A stretch of 33,609 nucleotides of DNA from Anaerolineae bacterium (GCA_026129165.1 JAHCIP010000028.1:1-33609); one strand, 5' to 3'; positions 7,631 to 16,153 are shown, counted from the stretch's first letter. The notes: generated by a model not told the origin, from the sequence alone. A program made the numbers and translations.

Positions 7631-8548
7631 TTAGCTGTAACGGATGCGAGGGTCGATAAAGGCGTAGAGCACGTCCACGGCCAGATTACTAAACATCACG
7701 ATCAAGGCGAAGATAAAGACACCGGCTTGAACGACAGCCATGTCCTTGCCTTGCACAGCCTGGATCATGATGCGCCCCATCCCCGGCCAGGCGAAGACCT
7801 GTTCGATAATCACCGCGCCACCCAGCAGCCACGCCATCTGCAAGCCAAACACGGTCAGCACCGGGATGAGGGCGTTGCGCAGCCCGTGACGCAGGATGAC
7901 CGTCCACTCGCGCAACCCCTTAGCGCGGGCCACCACCATGTACTCCATGCGGACGACTTCTAGCATGCTTGACCGCAGCAGGCGTGTCAACGTGGTGGCG
8001 ATACCGAACGACAAGGTCAGGGCAGGCATGACCAGCGAGGTGGCGTCATCGCGGCCCGATACCGGGAACCAGCGCCACTGGACCCCAAACAGCAGGATAA
8101 ACATAATGCCCACCCAGTAGTTGGGCATGGCCCGGCCCAAAGTTGACAACGTCGTAGCAACCAGATCAATGAGGGAGTTCGGATAGAGCGCCGAGAGCAA
8201 CCCCAGCGGGAGCGAGATCAGGACGGCGAGCGCCAAGGCCGTCGCTGCCAGTTGAGCCGTCGCTGGCAGTCGCTCCAGGATGAGGTCGATAGCTGGGGTG
8301 CGATAGCGGATCGAGCGGCCAAAGTCACCCTGGAGCAGCCGTGCCATCATCGTGGCGTACTGCTCAGGTAGCGGTCGGTCAAAGCCATAGGCTACCCGTA
8401 CAGCCTCCACCTCGGCGGCGCTCATCTCCGGCGTGACGAAGGCCGCCACCGGGTCGCCGCGCAGCCGAATGAGGACAAACAGGATGAGGGTGACGCCCAA
8501 GAGTACCGGGACCATCAAGACGAGCCGACGGGCAATGTAGCGTGTCAT
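7631..8548 (-). CDS. ABC transporter permease, DppB/OppB type
   Basis: Second permease of the peptide-type importer, 305 residues, starting MTRYIARRLVLMVPVLLGVT, the classic DppB N-terminal helix. The periplasmic part carries the YGFDRPLPEQY motif of this family and the EAA loop reads MEYMVVARAKGL. Ends with DVLYAFIDPRIRYS. The frame is open to 8608, but the extra residues only translate the intergenic GAGTGCT repeats, so the ATG at 8548 is preferred even though no strong ribosome binding site precedes it. It pairs with the DppC-type permease and is separated from SBP1 by a 79-base gap holding a hairpin repeat. Confidence 0.92.
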   Translation of the reverse strand: MTRYIARRLVLMVPVLLGVTLILFVLIRLRGDPVAAFVTPEMSAAEVEAVRVAYGFDRPLPEQYATMMARLLQGDFGRSIRYRTPAIDLILERLPATAQLAATALALAVLISLPLGLLSALYPNSLIDLVATTLSTLGRAMPNYWVGIMFILLFGVQWRWFPVSGRDDATSLVMPALTLSFGIATTLTRLLRSSMLEVVRMEYMVVARAKGLREWTVILRHGLRNALIPVLTVFGLQMAWLLGGAVIIEQVFAWPGMGRIMIQAVQGKDMAVVQAGVFIFALIVMFSNLAVDVLYAFIDPRIRYS

Positions 8549-8553
8549 AGGGT

Positions 8554-8617
8554 GAGTGCTGAGTGCTGAGTGCTGAGTGCTGAGACTGAATGACTCATGT
8601 CTCGGCACTCAGCACTC
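8554..8617. repeat. GAGTGCT heptamer repeats forming a 19-bp hairpin
   Basis: Four head-to-tail GAGTGCT units occupy 8554-8581. The arm at 8568-8586 is complementary to 8599-8617 over 19 positions (one G-U pair) with a 12-base loop. It lies between SBP1 and its permease genes, where a stable hairpin could protect the upstream mRNA and lower expression of the downstream permeases. There is no T-run, so it is not a classical terminator. Confidence 0.75.
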
Positions 8618-8627
8618 AATGCTCCTG

Positions 8628-10334
8628 TTACTGCGTTAGCTTCGCGTTGCCGAACCAGAGGAACCCGTCGAGCGGCGGCTTCCACTGGAGCTTCTTGCTG
8701 ATGCCGAACATGTCGTACTGCTGGTACAGCGGGACCATCACGGGGTCCTCGTTGAACAGTTCCTGGATGCGGATGTACTGCTTCTTGCGGTCCTCGGGGT
8801 TCATGTTGGCGGCGGCAGCGCGGATGAGCTTGTCGGCTTCATCGGCTTGGGGGCCAGACCAACCACTGCGCTCGCGGCGATCCGACTGCTCGCTCAGCAC
8901 GGCGATCCACGGGTCGAAGAACGAGTTGCCCAGCGTCTCTAGATAGAGTTCCTCGTTCTTGTACGGCACGTAAATCTTCTCGCGGAAGGTCGTCAGATCC
9001 ATGATATTCATGTCAACCTTCAGACCCACATCTTGGAGCATGGCCTGGAGGGCCTGTGCCACTTCACTCTGCTTCAGCAAGTAGTTAGCGGTGTGCATGC
9101 GGAGCGGCGTGCCATCGTACCCAGCTTCCTTAATCAGCGCCCGCGCCTTCGCCGGATCGTAAGTCCCCACCTGGTTGTAGAACTTCGGGTCCGAGCCGAG
9201 GGTCGGCGGGGTGATGCGGCTAGTCGTCGGGACACCCATGCCGTCGACGAGATCAACGAGGGCTTTGCGGTCGATAGCCAAACTAATGGCCTGGCGAATC
9301 TTGGCGTTGCTGGTGACGCCCTTCCAGTCGGTATACTTCGAGGATGGGCCAGCGCGTAGGAACAGAATCATGACCTGCGTGGTCAGCGCCTTCTCGAGCT
9401 TGAGGTTGGCGTTGTCCTGAACGCGCTTCCAGTCTTGCGACGGTACGGCGGGTGTCAGGTCAATCTGACCCGACAACAGGGCGGCGACGCGCGTGGCGGC
9501 CTCAGGAATGGCGCGGATCTCGACGGTGTCGATGTCAGGCTTGCCCGCCCAGTACTTCTCATTGGCCTGGAGGATGACCCGGTCGCCCTTGGTGTAGGAG
9601 ACCAACTTGTACGGCCCCGCGCCGACGGGCTTGGTCGACACGTCCGCGCCCACCTGCTTGCCGTGGATGGGCGCCTGGATACCGCAGCCCGTGCCAGCCA
9701 TCTTGCTCAAGAAGGCTGGTTCCGGCGTCTTGGTCACGAACTCCACCTCGTAGTCGCTAATCTTCTTCATTTCCTTGATGAATGTCCACTGGGCATAGGT
9801 AATCATCTTGGGGTCATCAAGGATCCGCTGATAGGTCCAGATCACGGCGTCGGCGTTGAACTTCTCCCCGTTGTGGAACTCGACACCCTCGCGCAGCTTG
9901 AAGCGCCAGGTCGTCTCGTTGATGTTCTGCCAACTCGTGGCCAGGTAAGGGGCCCACTCGTTGGTGTCACGGTTGCGCCAGACGAGGCAGTCAAAGAGGT
10001 TCATATGAACCCAAGTCGCCTGGATGGCCCAGTCGGTAGGCGGGTCGAGCGAGGTGGGGATTTCGGCCTGACCGACAACAATCTTCTTGCCGCCGGTGGT
10101 CTTGGCGGCGGCCTGCGTCGGGGCAGGGGCCGCCGGGGCGGTGGTTGGGGCGGGCGCCACCGCTTTGGGAGCTTCCGTTGGGGCCGCCTTGGGAGGCTCG
10201 GTGGGGGATGCCGGTTTGGCAGCAGGCGCGCTCGTTGATGCCGCAGGTGGAGCGGCGGGCTGCGGAGCGGGCTGGCCTCCACAGGCTACCACAATCAAGG
10301 CAATCACGATAAACACGGGCCACAGACGTCGCAT
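8628..10334 (-). CDS. Peptide-type ABC transporter substrate-binding lipoprotein (SBP1)
   Basis: Family 5 extracellular solute-binding protein, 568 residues. A signal peptide ends in the lipobox IVVAC with Cys18 as the lipidated residue, followed by a Pro/Ala/Thr-rich tether to about residue 78. The mature domain shows family features: TSLDPPTDWAIQ near its start, TTWRFKLREGVEFHNGEKF and AVIWTYQRILDDP. It should deliver a peptide or related amide to the two permeases encoded next. A strong ribosome binding site (AGGAGG, 7 bases before ATG) sets the start. It is a close paralog of the divergently transcribed SBP2; both keep the same motifs and length. The gene heads a seven-gene minus-strand operon and has an operator-bearing promoter about 200 bases upstream. 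Confidence 0.93.
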   Translation of the reverse strand: MRRLWPVFIVIALIVVACGGQPAPQPAAPPAASTSAPAAKPASPTEPPKAAPTEAPKAVAPAPTTAPAAPAPTQAAAKTTGGKKIVVGQAEIPTSLDPPTDWAIQATWVHMNLFDCLVWRNRDTNEWAPYLATSWQNINETTWRFKLREGVEFHNGEKFNADAVIWTYQRILDDPKMITYAQWTFIKEMKKISDYEVEFVTKTPEPAFLSKMAGTGCGIQAPIHGKQVGADVSTKPVGAGPYKLVSYTKGDRVILQANEKYWAGKPDIDTVEIRAIPEAATRVAALLSGQIDLTPAVPSQDWKRVQDNANLKLEKALTTQVMILFLRAGPSSKYTDWKGVTSNAKIRQAISLAIDRKALVDLVDGMGVPTTSRITPPTLGSDPKFYNQVGTYDPAKARALIKEAGYDGTPLRMHTANYLLKQSEVAQALQAMLQDVGLKVDMNIMDLTTFREKIYVPYKNEELYLETLGNSFFDPWIAVLSEQSDRRERSGWSGPQADEADKLIRAAAANMNPEDRKKQYIRIQELFNEDPVMVPLYQQYDMFGISKKLQWKPPLDGFLWFGNAKLTQ

Positions 10335-10424
10335 GGCGGTTCCTCCTTCTCCAGGGTGTGAAGGTCACACAAGTGGATCAACGCGCAACCGAATTCAAGG
10401 GCGTATCTGAAAACCGTCATGGGG

Positions 10425-10466
10425 AGCGCCAGCATCTTGCTGGCAGGCCGCCAGGGTGGCGGCGCT
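10425..10466 (-). other. Two-hairpin (three-way junction) element in SBP1 leader
   Basis: Two perfect 7-bp hairpins sit side by side: 10428-10434 with 10438-10444, and 10447-10453 with 10457-10463, each with a 3-base loop and 2 bases between them. A 3-bp closing stem (10425-10427 with 10464-10466) brackets both. It would be transcribed in the SBP1 mRNA leader about 90 bases before the start codon. No T-run follows. The function is unknown; it could be a leader RNA element or an mRNA stabiliser. Confidence 0.45.
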
Positions 10467-10520
10467 ACAACTTTGCCCACACGCCCTCGACTGCTTGGGC
10501 AACTGTCCACCCACGATTTT

Positions 10521-10541
10521 GTCGACAATAGACAGTCGACA
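10521..10541. promoter_or_regulatory. Operator site A, three RTYGACA heptamers
   Basis: Three tandem heptamers: GTCGACA, ATAGACA, GTCGACA. The site covers the predicted transcription start of SBP1 on the minus strand, so a bound protein would block initiation. It is one of six such sites in the window; the GTCGAC core fits the GntR-family operator pattern. Confidence 0.7.
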
Positions 10542-10544
10542 CCT

Positions 10545-10573
10545 ACTATAACCTAATTTCGTAGCGCTGTCAA
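10545..10573 (-). promoter_or_regulatory. Predicted sigma70-type promoter of the SBP1 operon
   Basis: On the minus strand, TTGACA at 10573-10568, a 17-base spacer and TATAGT at 10550-10545. The start site is expected near 10538, inside operator A. Confidence 0.65.
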
Positions 10574-10628
10574 CCCGCAGATCGTCAAAATCAGGCCCAA
10601 TCCATGATATAAGCCAGAATTGCAGATT

Positions 10629-10642
10629 GTTGACAATCGACA
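10629..10642. promoter_or_regulatory. Operator site B, two RTYGACA heptamers
   Basis: Two heptamers, GTTGACA and ATCGACA, overlap the -35 box of the SBP2 promoter. It is the shortest of the six sites and the only one in which GTCGAC is replaced by GTTGAC. Confidence 0.6.
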
Positions 10643-10658
10643 TTATCTGTGATACAGT
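10630..10658 (+). promoter_or_regulatory. Predicted promoter of the SBP2 operon
   Basis: TTGACA at 10630-10635, a 17-base spacer and TACAGT at 10653-10658 preceded by an extended -10 TGA. The sequence closely matches the hyuB2 promoter at 21261-21288, including the bases after the -35 box. Confidence 0.6.
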
Positions 10659-10709
10659 GATATACACCGTTGACTTCTTAATCCGAATATGGCCCTGGAG
10701 GGAGTAGTC

Positions 10710-12395
10710 ATGATACCTCAACTGAGCCTGCCATCCATGATAGGGCGCCGTCTCCTCGGGGGAGTGCTGGCGCTGTCGCTTTTGATGCTGCTGGTTGCTT
10801 GTAGCTCCGCCCCACCGCAAGCCGCCAAGACCGACGCAGTTCCACCGGCGCCCACTGTCGCCCCAGCGGCCAAAGCGGTGGCTACCGAAGCGCCAAAGGT
10901 GGTAGCACCCACCACCGCTCCCGTGGGGGCTAAAACAGCCTCCAAAACGCTCACGATTGGGATGGTCGAACTTCTCAAGTCCCTCGATCCCCCCACCGAT
11001 TGGGCGATTCCCGCCACCTGGATTCACATGAATATTTTCGACTGCCTGGTGTGGCGTAACCGCCAAACGGGAGCATTTGAGCCATGGCTGGCGACGGAGT
11101 GGAAGAACACGGACCCCACGACGTGGCGCTTCACCTTACGCAAGGGCGTCGAATTTCATAATGGTGAGAAGTTCACGGCGGATGCCGTCGTCTGGACCTA
11201 TGAGCGTATCCTGGCGGATAAGACGATGATCACCTATCCGCAGTGGACGCACATCAAACAGCTGAAGCGCATCGATGACTACACGGTCGACATCATTACC
11301 GCCACGCCCGAACCGGCGATGCTGAGCAAGATGGCTGGTACAGGCTGCGGCATCCAGGCTCCGGAATATGGTAAGAAGGCCGGCCCCCAAGGCGCCGCCA
11401 CCCAGCCTGTTGGCACTGGCCCGTTTATGTTCAAGGAGTGGGTCAAGGACGACCATATCACCTTGACCGCCAATCCCAAGTACTGGCAGGGTAAACCAGA
11501 CATCGATACCCTCATCTTCCGTTCGCTGCCGGAGACAGCGACCCGCGTGGGCAGTCTCCTGACGGGCAATATCGACCTCGCTGTCGGTGTTCCCGCCGAA
11601 GACTGGAAGCGCATCAAAGACAACTCAAGTACAACAGTGCAAGAGTTTCTCACTAACCGCACCATGCTGTTGGCGCTACGGCTTGGCCCCTCAGAGCCGA
11701 TGCCAACGTGGAAGGGACCCACGAGCGACCCACTGGTGCGCAAAGCCATCAACCTCGCTATTGACCGCGCCGCGATTATCAAGCTCATCAACGGCATGGG
11801 GGTCCCCACGATGAGCCGTATCACCCCGCCGACCTTGGGCTGGAGCGATAAGTTCTTCAACCAGCTTGGCAAGTATGATCCTGTCGAGGCTAAGAAGCTA
11901 CTGGCTCAGTCAACCTATAAGGGCGAGCCGCTCACCTTCCACGCCGCGCCGGCGTTTCTCTACGAGAAGGAAGTCGCTGAGGCGGTCGCCGCCATGCTCA
12001 AGGATATTGGGCTGAACATCGACTTCCAGTTCATGGATTTGACCACCTTCCGTGAGAAAATCTATGTTCCTAACAAGACAGCCGAGTTGTACATGGATGC
12101 GCTGGGCAACTCATTCTTCGATCCCTGGATTACGGTCAAGGAGTTTGAGCCAGGCCAGAAGCAACGCTCGGGTTGGCAGAACGCCGAGGCCGACAAGCTG
12201 ATCCTGGCCGCCGCCCAGAATATGAACCCCGAGGAGCGAACGAAACAATACATCCGTGTTCAGGAACTCATCAATGAGGACTTACCTCACATCTATCTCT
12301 ATCTCATGAAGGACGCCATCGGCATGTCCAAGCGGGTCAAGTTTGAGATGGGGCCAGATGGTTTCCTGTGGATGGGACAAGCTAAGGTAGAGTAA
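10710..12395 (+). CDS. Peptide-type ABC transporter substrate-binding lipoprotein (SBP2)
   Basis: Family 5 solute-binding protein, 561 residues, paralogous to SBP1 along its whole length. The signal peptide ends in LMLLVAC, giving lipidated Cys31, and a low-complexity Pro/Ala/Thr tether runs to about residue 75. It shares with SBP1 the stretches LDPPTDWAI, WIHMNIFDCLVWRNR and MDLTTFREKIYVP, so both probably bind related ligands and feed the same permeases. The ATG at 10710 is chosen because GGAGGG lies 7 bases upstream; another ATG at 10689 is in frame. It is followed after 94 bases by hyuB1, with a long hairpin in between, and no permease genes follow. Confidence 0.92.
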   Translation: MIPQLSLPSMIGRRLLGGVLALSLLMLLVACSSAPPQAAKTDAVPPAPTVAPAAKAVATEAPKVVAPTTAPVGAKTASKTLTIGMVELLKSLDPPTDWAIPATWIHMNIFDCLVWRNRQTGAFEPWLATEWKNTDPTTWRFTLRKGVEFHNGEKFTADAVVWTYERILADKTMITYPQWTHIKQLKRIDDYTVDIITATPEPAMLSKMAGTGCGIQAPEYGKKAGPQGAATQPVGTGPFMFKEWVKDDHITLTANPKYWQGKPDIDTLIFRSLPETATRVGSLLTGNIDLAVGVPAEDWKRIKDNSSTTVQEFLTNRTMLLALRLGPSEPMPTWKGPTSDPLVRKAINLAIDRAAIIKLINGMGVPTMSRITPPTLGWSDKFFNQLGKYDPVEAKKLLAQSTYKGEPLTFHAAPAFLYEKEVAEAVAAMLKDIGLNIDFQFMDLTTFREKIYVPNKTAELYMDALGNSFFDPWITVKEFEPGQKQRSGWQNAEADKLILAAAQNMNPEERTKQYIRVQELINEDLPHIYLYLMKDAIGMSKRVKFEMGPDGFLWMGQAKVE

Positions 12396-12421
12396 GCCTG
12401 GCCCATGCCATCCCCTTGGCA

Positions 12422-12467
12422 GCCAGACCGCAATTCGCCGGGCGTAACAGGCGAATTGCGGTCTGGC
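12422..12467. repeat. Perfect 18-bp inverted repeat between SBP2 and hyuB1
   Basis: Bases 12422-12439 are exactly complementary to 12450-12467 around a 10-base loop. No T-run follows, so it is unlikely to be a simple terminator. In a shared transcript it could protect the SBP2 message from 3'-end decay and lower the output of hyuB1, giving more binding protein than enzyme. A DNA-binding role or a mobile REP-like origin is also possible. Confidence 0.85.
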
Positions 12468-12489
12468 ATGTTGGAAAGGAGTTGTGATT

Positions 12490-14151
12490 GTGGCCCCACC
12501 CACCTTTGGCGCGCTGGATGCTATCACATTGGAGATTTTGTGGGAGCGGTTGATCTCGATTATGAACGAGATCGACAACATGATTGTCCGTACCTCGTTT
12601 TCGACTATCGTCGGCGAGAGCCGCGACTTTGGCTATATCCTGACCGACGAGCGCGGCGCATCCCTGTGCCAGTCCAGCTTTAGCCCGCCTAACTTCTGTG
12701 TAGTGCTGCCGCGTACCGCCAAGACACTCTTGAGCCATTTCCCCGTCGAGACCCTCTGCGAGGGCGATGTCCTGGCGACCAACGACGCCTGGATTGGCAC
12801 GGGCCACTTGCCCGACTATGTCATGATTAGCCCGGTGTTTCACCGTGGCCAGGTCATCGCCTTTATTGGCAGTATCGCCCATGTCTCGGACGTCGGCGGC
12901 CACGCGGGTGACATCGAAGCCTACGATGTGTTCATGGAGGGTCTGCGCCTCCCACCCTGCAAGTTGTACGAGGCGGGCGTACCCAATCAGGTCATCTGGG
13001 ACATTATCGGCGCCAACTGCCGCGTGCCGGAGATGGTGTTAGGCGACCTGCGCGCCATGATTGGCACCCACCGCGTCGGCGCGCAACGCCTGCGCGAGTT
13101 CCTGGACGAATATGACCTGCCCGATCTGCGCACGCTGGCGGCGGAGATCCATGGTCGTTCGGAAACTCTCATGCGCCAGAAAATTGCCGCCTTGCCCGAC
13201 GGCGTCTACGAGTTTGGCCTGGACATCGACGGCTATATCGATATTGTCCACCTGCACGCCAGGATCGAGGTGCGCGGCTCCGACGTGTACGTCGACTATA
13301 GCGGCACCTCGCCCCAAACGCGCAAGGGGTCCATCAACTGCGTCTACAACACCACCTACGCCTCGACCATCTTCCCCTTCAAGTGCGCTCTGGTCCCTGG
13401 TATCCCCAACAACGAGGGCTTATTCCGCCCTATCCATGTTTACGCACCGGAGGGATGCATCCTCAACACAACCTTCCCGCACCCCGTCAAGGCCCGCGCC
13501 AAGACCACCAACAACATGAACCAGGTACTCTTTGGCGTGTTATGGCCCATCTTTGGCGAGCGGGCCCAGGCCGGTAGCGGCTCCATCTGGCCGTTTACCC
13601 TCTCAGGGACGGAACCCGGCTACGGCAAGTTTCTGGTGGACATGCTGCCGCACGGCGGGCGTGGCGCGACACGTGAGCTTGACGGTCTGCCCCCCATCGC
13701 CTTCCCCCACAATAGTACTGTTACGCCGTGTGAGGTCATGGAGCTACGGGCCCCCATCCTGTTTGACCGTAAAGAGATGCGCCCCGACTCGGCGGGCGCG
13801 GGGCGGCGGCGCGGCGGTATCGGTCAGGTCATCACCCTGCGCCACATCGGCCAGAACCCCATGACCCTCAGCCTCATCCCTGACAAGATTGTGTGCGCGC
13901 CGCCTGGCCTGGATGGTGGTCAGCCCGGCAAGCTGGGCGAGGTCTACCTCAACGGCCACCTCGTGACCCGTTTCCCGCCCATCCAGTTTAACCCGGGCGA
14001 CGAGCTTGAATTGCTCATGCCGGGCGGGGCGGGTTTCGGCCCCGTCGCCGCCCGCGAGCGGGAGCGTATCCTGCAAGACCTCGCTCTCGGCTATATCACC
14101 CCCGGCGGCGCCCGTGAGGCTTACGGCCTGAGTATGACTGATGACGAGTGA
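12490..14151 (+). CDS. hyuB: Hydantoinase B/oxoprolinase family protein (HyuB1)
   Basis: B subunit of the ATP-dependent N-methylhydantoinase/5-oxoprolinase/acetone carboxylase family (PF02538 type), 553 residues. Characteristic stretches are VRTSFSTIVGESRDFG, GDVLATNDAWIGTGHLPD, IAHVSDVGGHAGDIEA, CRVPEMVLGDLRAMIGT and a C-terminal PGLDGGQPGKLGEVYLNG. B subunits pair with HyuA, which binds ATP. The GTG at 12490 is preferred because AGGAG lies 8 bases upstream; a GTG at 12484 is too close to that site. No hyuA is adjacent, so the partner is probably HyuA1 or HyuA2. Ends 12 bases from the convergent enolase-superfamily gene. It is very similar to HyuB2. The symbol is family-level only; the substrate is not known. 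Confidence 0.9.
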   Translation: MAPPTFGALDAITLEILWERLISIMNEIDNMIVRTSFSTIVGESRDFGYILTDERGASLCQSSFSPPNFCVVLPRTAKTLLSHFPVETLCEGDVLATNDAWIGTGHLPDYVMISPVFHRGQVIAFIGSIAHVSDVGGHAGDIEAYDVFMEGLRLPPCKLYEAGVPNQVIWDIIGANCRVPEMVLGDLRAMIGTHRVGAQRLREFLDEYDLPDLRTLAAEIHGRSETLMRQKIAALPDGVYEFGLDIDGYIDIVHLHARIEVRGSDVYVDYSGTSPQTRKGSINCVYNTTYASTIFPFKCALVPGIPNNEGLFRPIHVYAPEGCILNTTFPHPVKARAKTTNNMNQVLFGVLWPIFGERAQAGSGSIWPFTLSGTEPGYGKFLVDMLPHGGRGATRELDGLPPIAFPHNSTVTPCEVMELRAPILFDRKEMRPDSAGAGRRRGGIGQVITLRHIGQNPMTLSLIPDKIVCAPPGLDGGQPGKLGEVYLNGHLVTRFPPIQFNPGDELELLMPGGAGFGPVAARERERILQDLALGYITPGGAREAYGLSMTDDE

Positions 14152-14163
14152 CTGAACTCCGCG

Positions 14164-15252
14164 TTAACTCGCCAGGGTGTACTTCTCGACCTTGTAAGGA
14201 TCGAGTTGGACCCCGAAGCCAGGGCCGTCGGGGACGCGGAGGAGCAAGCCCTGCGGCTCGAACGGTTCGGTCAGGATGGTATCGGCCAGATAGGTGTGGG
14301 GCGAGGGCCAGGTCACACACGGCGTGGCCGCGGCGATGTGCGCCGCCGCTACCCCGATGAGGTCGTAGTAGATGGCGACCGACAGGCTCAGCCCCGCCGC
14401 CTCGAAGATGTGGGCGATCTTCTGGACGGCGAGGATGCCGCCGTGTTTGGTGATCTTCATCAGGGCGATCTGAGCGGCGCCGGTGCGGACGATGTCAATG
14501 GCATCCTGGATGGGGTAGATGGCCTCATCGGCCATGATGGGCGTGACGAGGCGGCGCGCCAGTTCAGCCAGGTCGTGGAGACGCGCGGCGGGTTGCTCGA
14601 CAGCGCCGAGGGACCCGATGCGCTCCATAGCGGTCAAGGCGGGGACGGCCTGGCCGAGGGTATAGCCGACGTTGCCATCCACCTGGATGACAGCGCGACC
14701 GGCGACGGCCTCGGCGACAGCGCGATAGCGCGCCACGTCCTCCTGCGGGTCCAACCCGATCTTCATCTTCAGCACCGGATAGGGCTGCTCCGCCAACGCC
14801 TCATGGGCCGCCTCGGCCATCTGGCCCGGTACGGCGTGACGCACAAAGCCCATGATAGCGACGCCGTCACGCACCTTGCCGCCGAGAAGCTGATACACAG
14901 GCACGCCTAACGCCTTCCCCTTCAAGTCCCAGAGGGCCAGTTCCACCCCGGCGTGCGAAGCGTAGTGGTGGGGCAAGGCCTTGTGGATCTTACCAATGAG
15001 GTACTCCAGGTTGAGCGGGTTCTCGCCGACGACAGCGGGCGCGACATGGGCGCGAATGTTAGCCAGCATCCCCGCCGCGCTCTCGCCGTAGTATGGCCCG
15101 TCCACCGACGCCTGACCGATGCCCACCAGACCCTCGTGCGTGAATATCTGGACCAAGACCGTCGTGGCCGTCGTGCGCGTCCCATACGATGTGGTCAGGG
15201 TGTCAGCGCGTGGGATGGCGATGAGCGTCGCCTTCACAGACGTGATTTTCAT
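14164..15252 (-). CDS. Enolase-superfamily enzyme, muconate lactonizing/dipeptide epimerase type
   Basis: A 362-residue member of the enolase superfamily with the muconate-lactonizing subgroup pattern. Catalytic Lys162-x-Lys164 is in KMKIG, metal ligands are Asp192 in VDGN, Glu219 in VEQP and Asp242 in MADEAIY, and the second catalytic Lys266 is in LMKITKHGG. The capping domain occupies about 1-125. This subgroup includes muconate lactonizing enzymes, o-succinylbenzoate synthase, N-acylamino acid racemases and dipeptide epimerases. Next to peptidase genes, an amino acid or dipeptide epimerase is the most attractive reading. It is the last gene of the HyuA1 operon, 43 bases after the M55 gene. 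Confidence 0.85.
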   Translation of the reverse strand: MKITSVKATLIAIPRADTLTTSYGTRTTATTVLVQIFTHEGLVGIGQASVDGPYYGESAAGMLANIRAHVAPAVVGENPLNLEYLIGKIHKALPHHYASHAGVELALWDLKGKALGVPVYQLLGGKVRDGVAIMGFVRHAVPGQMAEAAHEALAEQPYPVLKMKIGLDPQEDVARYRAVAEAVAGRAVIQVDGNVGYTLGQAVPALTAMERIGSLGAVEQPAARLHDLAELARRLVTPIMADEAIYPIQDAIDIVRTGAAQIALMKITKHGGILAVQKIAHIFEAAGLSLSVAIYYDLIGVAAAHIAAATPCVTWPSPHTYLADTILTEPFEPQGLLLRVPDGPGFGVQLDPYKVEKYTLAS

Positions 15253-15295
15253 GCGCCCTCTGCGTCTTCAAGCATTAATCTTTAGTCATCCGTCA

Positions 15296-16132
15296 TCACG
15301 CCACGGTGTGCCATTGCTCCCGCGCGGCCAGGGCAATCATCACGAAGTGCGCCCGATAGGCCTCGAAGATGTCGGCGCCGGTAAAGGCGACGGCATAGTG
15401 GGAGGTACGAACGGTGCCGGGCATGAGATAGGCGGCGTCGGCCAGGGCGGTATCCTTAAAGGTCAACTCCAGCGTGGTCGGTCGCTCGACGGTGACGGTT
15501 TTCATCTCCGGCAGACGTCGCAGGGCGCGTTGCACCGCCTCGCGAATCAACTGTTGCTCCCTGGCGGGGGAGAGGACTTTGGCGGCGTACATGCCGACAG
15601 GCCACTTAACCACCGCCGTCTCGACCCAGGGGCAAAGCTCCTGCATCTCGGCCATGGCTGCCGAGTCGCCCGACGCCATCGCCACCGGCACGCCAAACTC
15701 GCCGGCAATGACGGCATTCATGTCTAGCTCGCCGACGGGACGCCCGTTGATGGTGGAGGCGGTCAGCACGCCGCTGTTGGTGGTATGGTTGAGGGTGCTG
15801 GGCGTCCCGACGCGGGCGTGGTAACCAATCTGGAACACGGCATCGAAACTCTCGTCAAGGCCCTCCATCTGGCCCAGGCGACGCCCCGACCGGCCAAAGA
15901 TGAGCGTCGCGGCAGGATGGAGGTCGCTGATGATGATATTGCGCGAGCTGCTGTGGCCGTCGCACACCAGGACTTCCGTCGCGCCCATCTCCACCGCCGC
16001 GTCCACCGCCGCGTTGACATCCTCGGTCATCCACCGCCGCGCCTCATGGTGCCGCCGCCCATCCCAGGCTGTATGCTCCGGGTGAACCACGCCGCTCACC
16101 CCTTCCAGGTCGGTGGTAATATAGATTTTCAT
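15296..16132 (-). CDS. M55 family D-aminopeptidase (DppA-like)
   Basis: Zinc aminopeptidase of family M55, which removes N-terminal D-amino acids from peptides and forms ring-shaped decamers in Bacillus DppA. The 278-residue protein keeps the zinc ligands at nearly the same numbering: Asp8 and Glu10 in TDLEG, His60 in CDGHS, His105 in GYHAR and Glu135 in PVGELDMNA. His116 in LNHTTN matches the proposed catalytic histidine. There is no signal peptide, so it is cytoplasmic. A purine-rich GAGGGAG lies upstream of the ATG. It is fourth in the HyuA1 operon, beside an M14 carboxypeptidase and a candidate epimerase, which points to D-amino-acid-containing peptides as substrate. Confidence 0.93.
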   Translation of the reverse strand: MKIYITTDLEGVSGVVHPEHTAWDGRRHHEARRWMTEDVNAAVDAAVEMGATEVLVCDGHSSSRNIIISDLHPAATLIFGRSGRRLGQMEGLDESFDAVFQIGYHARVGTPSTLNHTTNSGVLTASTINGRPVGELDMNAVIAGEFGVPVAMASGDSAAMAEMQELCPWVETAVVKWPVGMYAAKVLSPAREQQLIREAVQRALRRLPEMKTVTVERPTTLELTFKDTALADAAYLMPGTVRTSHYAVAFTGADIFEAYRAHFVMIALAAREQWHTVA

Positions 16133-16153
16133 GCTGCGCTCCCTCTGCCTTCT

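Larger units (their letters stand above)
10335..10709. other. Divergent control region between SBP1 and SBP2
   Basis: This 375-base gap contains no gene. It carries a promoter and operator for each binding-protein gene, pointing away from each other, and a roughly 200-base leader for SBP1 that includes a compact two-hairpin element. Short open frames across it lack ribosome binding sites. Confidence 0.75.

Noticed and set aside
8554..8617. Possible CRISPR array
   Set aside because: Units are only 7 bases with no spacers, and no cas genes are present.
9630..9640. GTCGAC within SBP1 coding sequence
   Set aside because: It is a lone core without neighbouring heptamers, away from any promoter; similar lone copies at about 13291 and 28377 are also inside genes.
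9435..10238. Plus-strand open frame opposite SBP1
   Set aside because: Its glycine-rich C-terminal end mirrors the Pro/Ala-rich tether of SBP1 on the other strand; no promoter or protein features.
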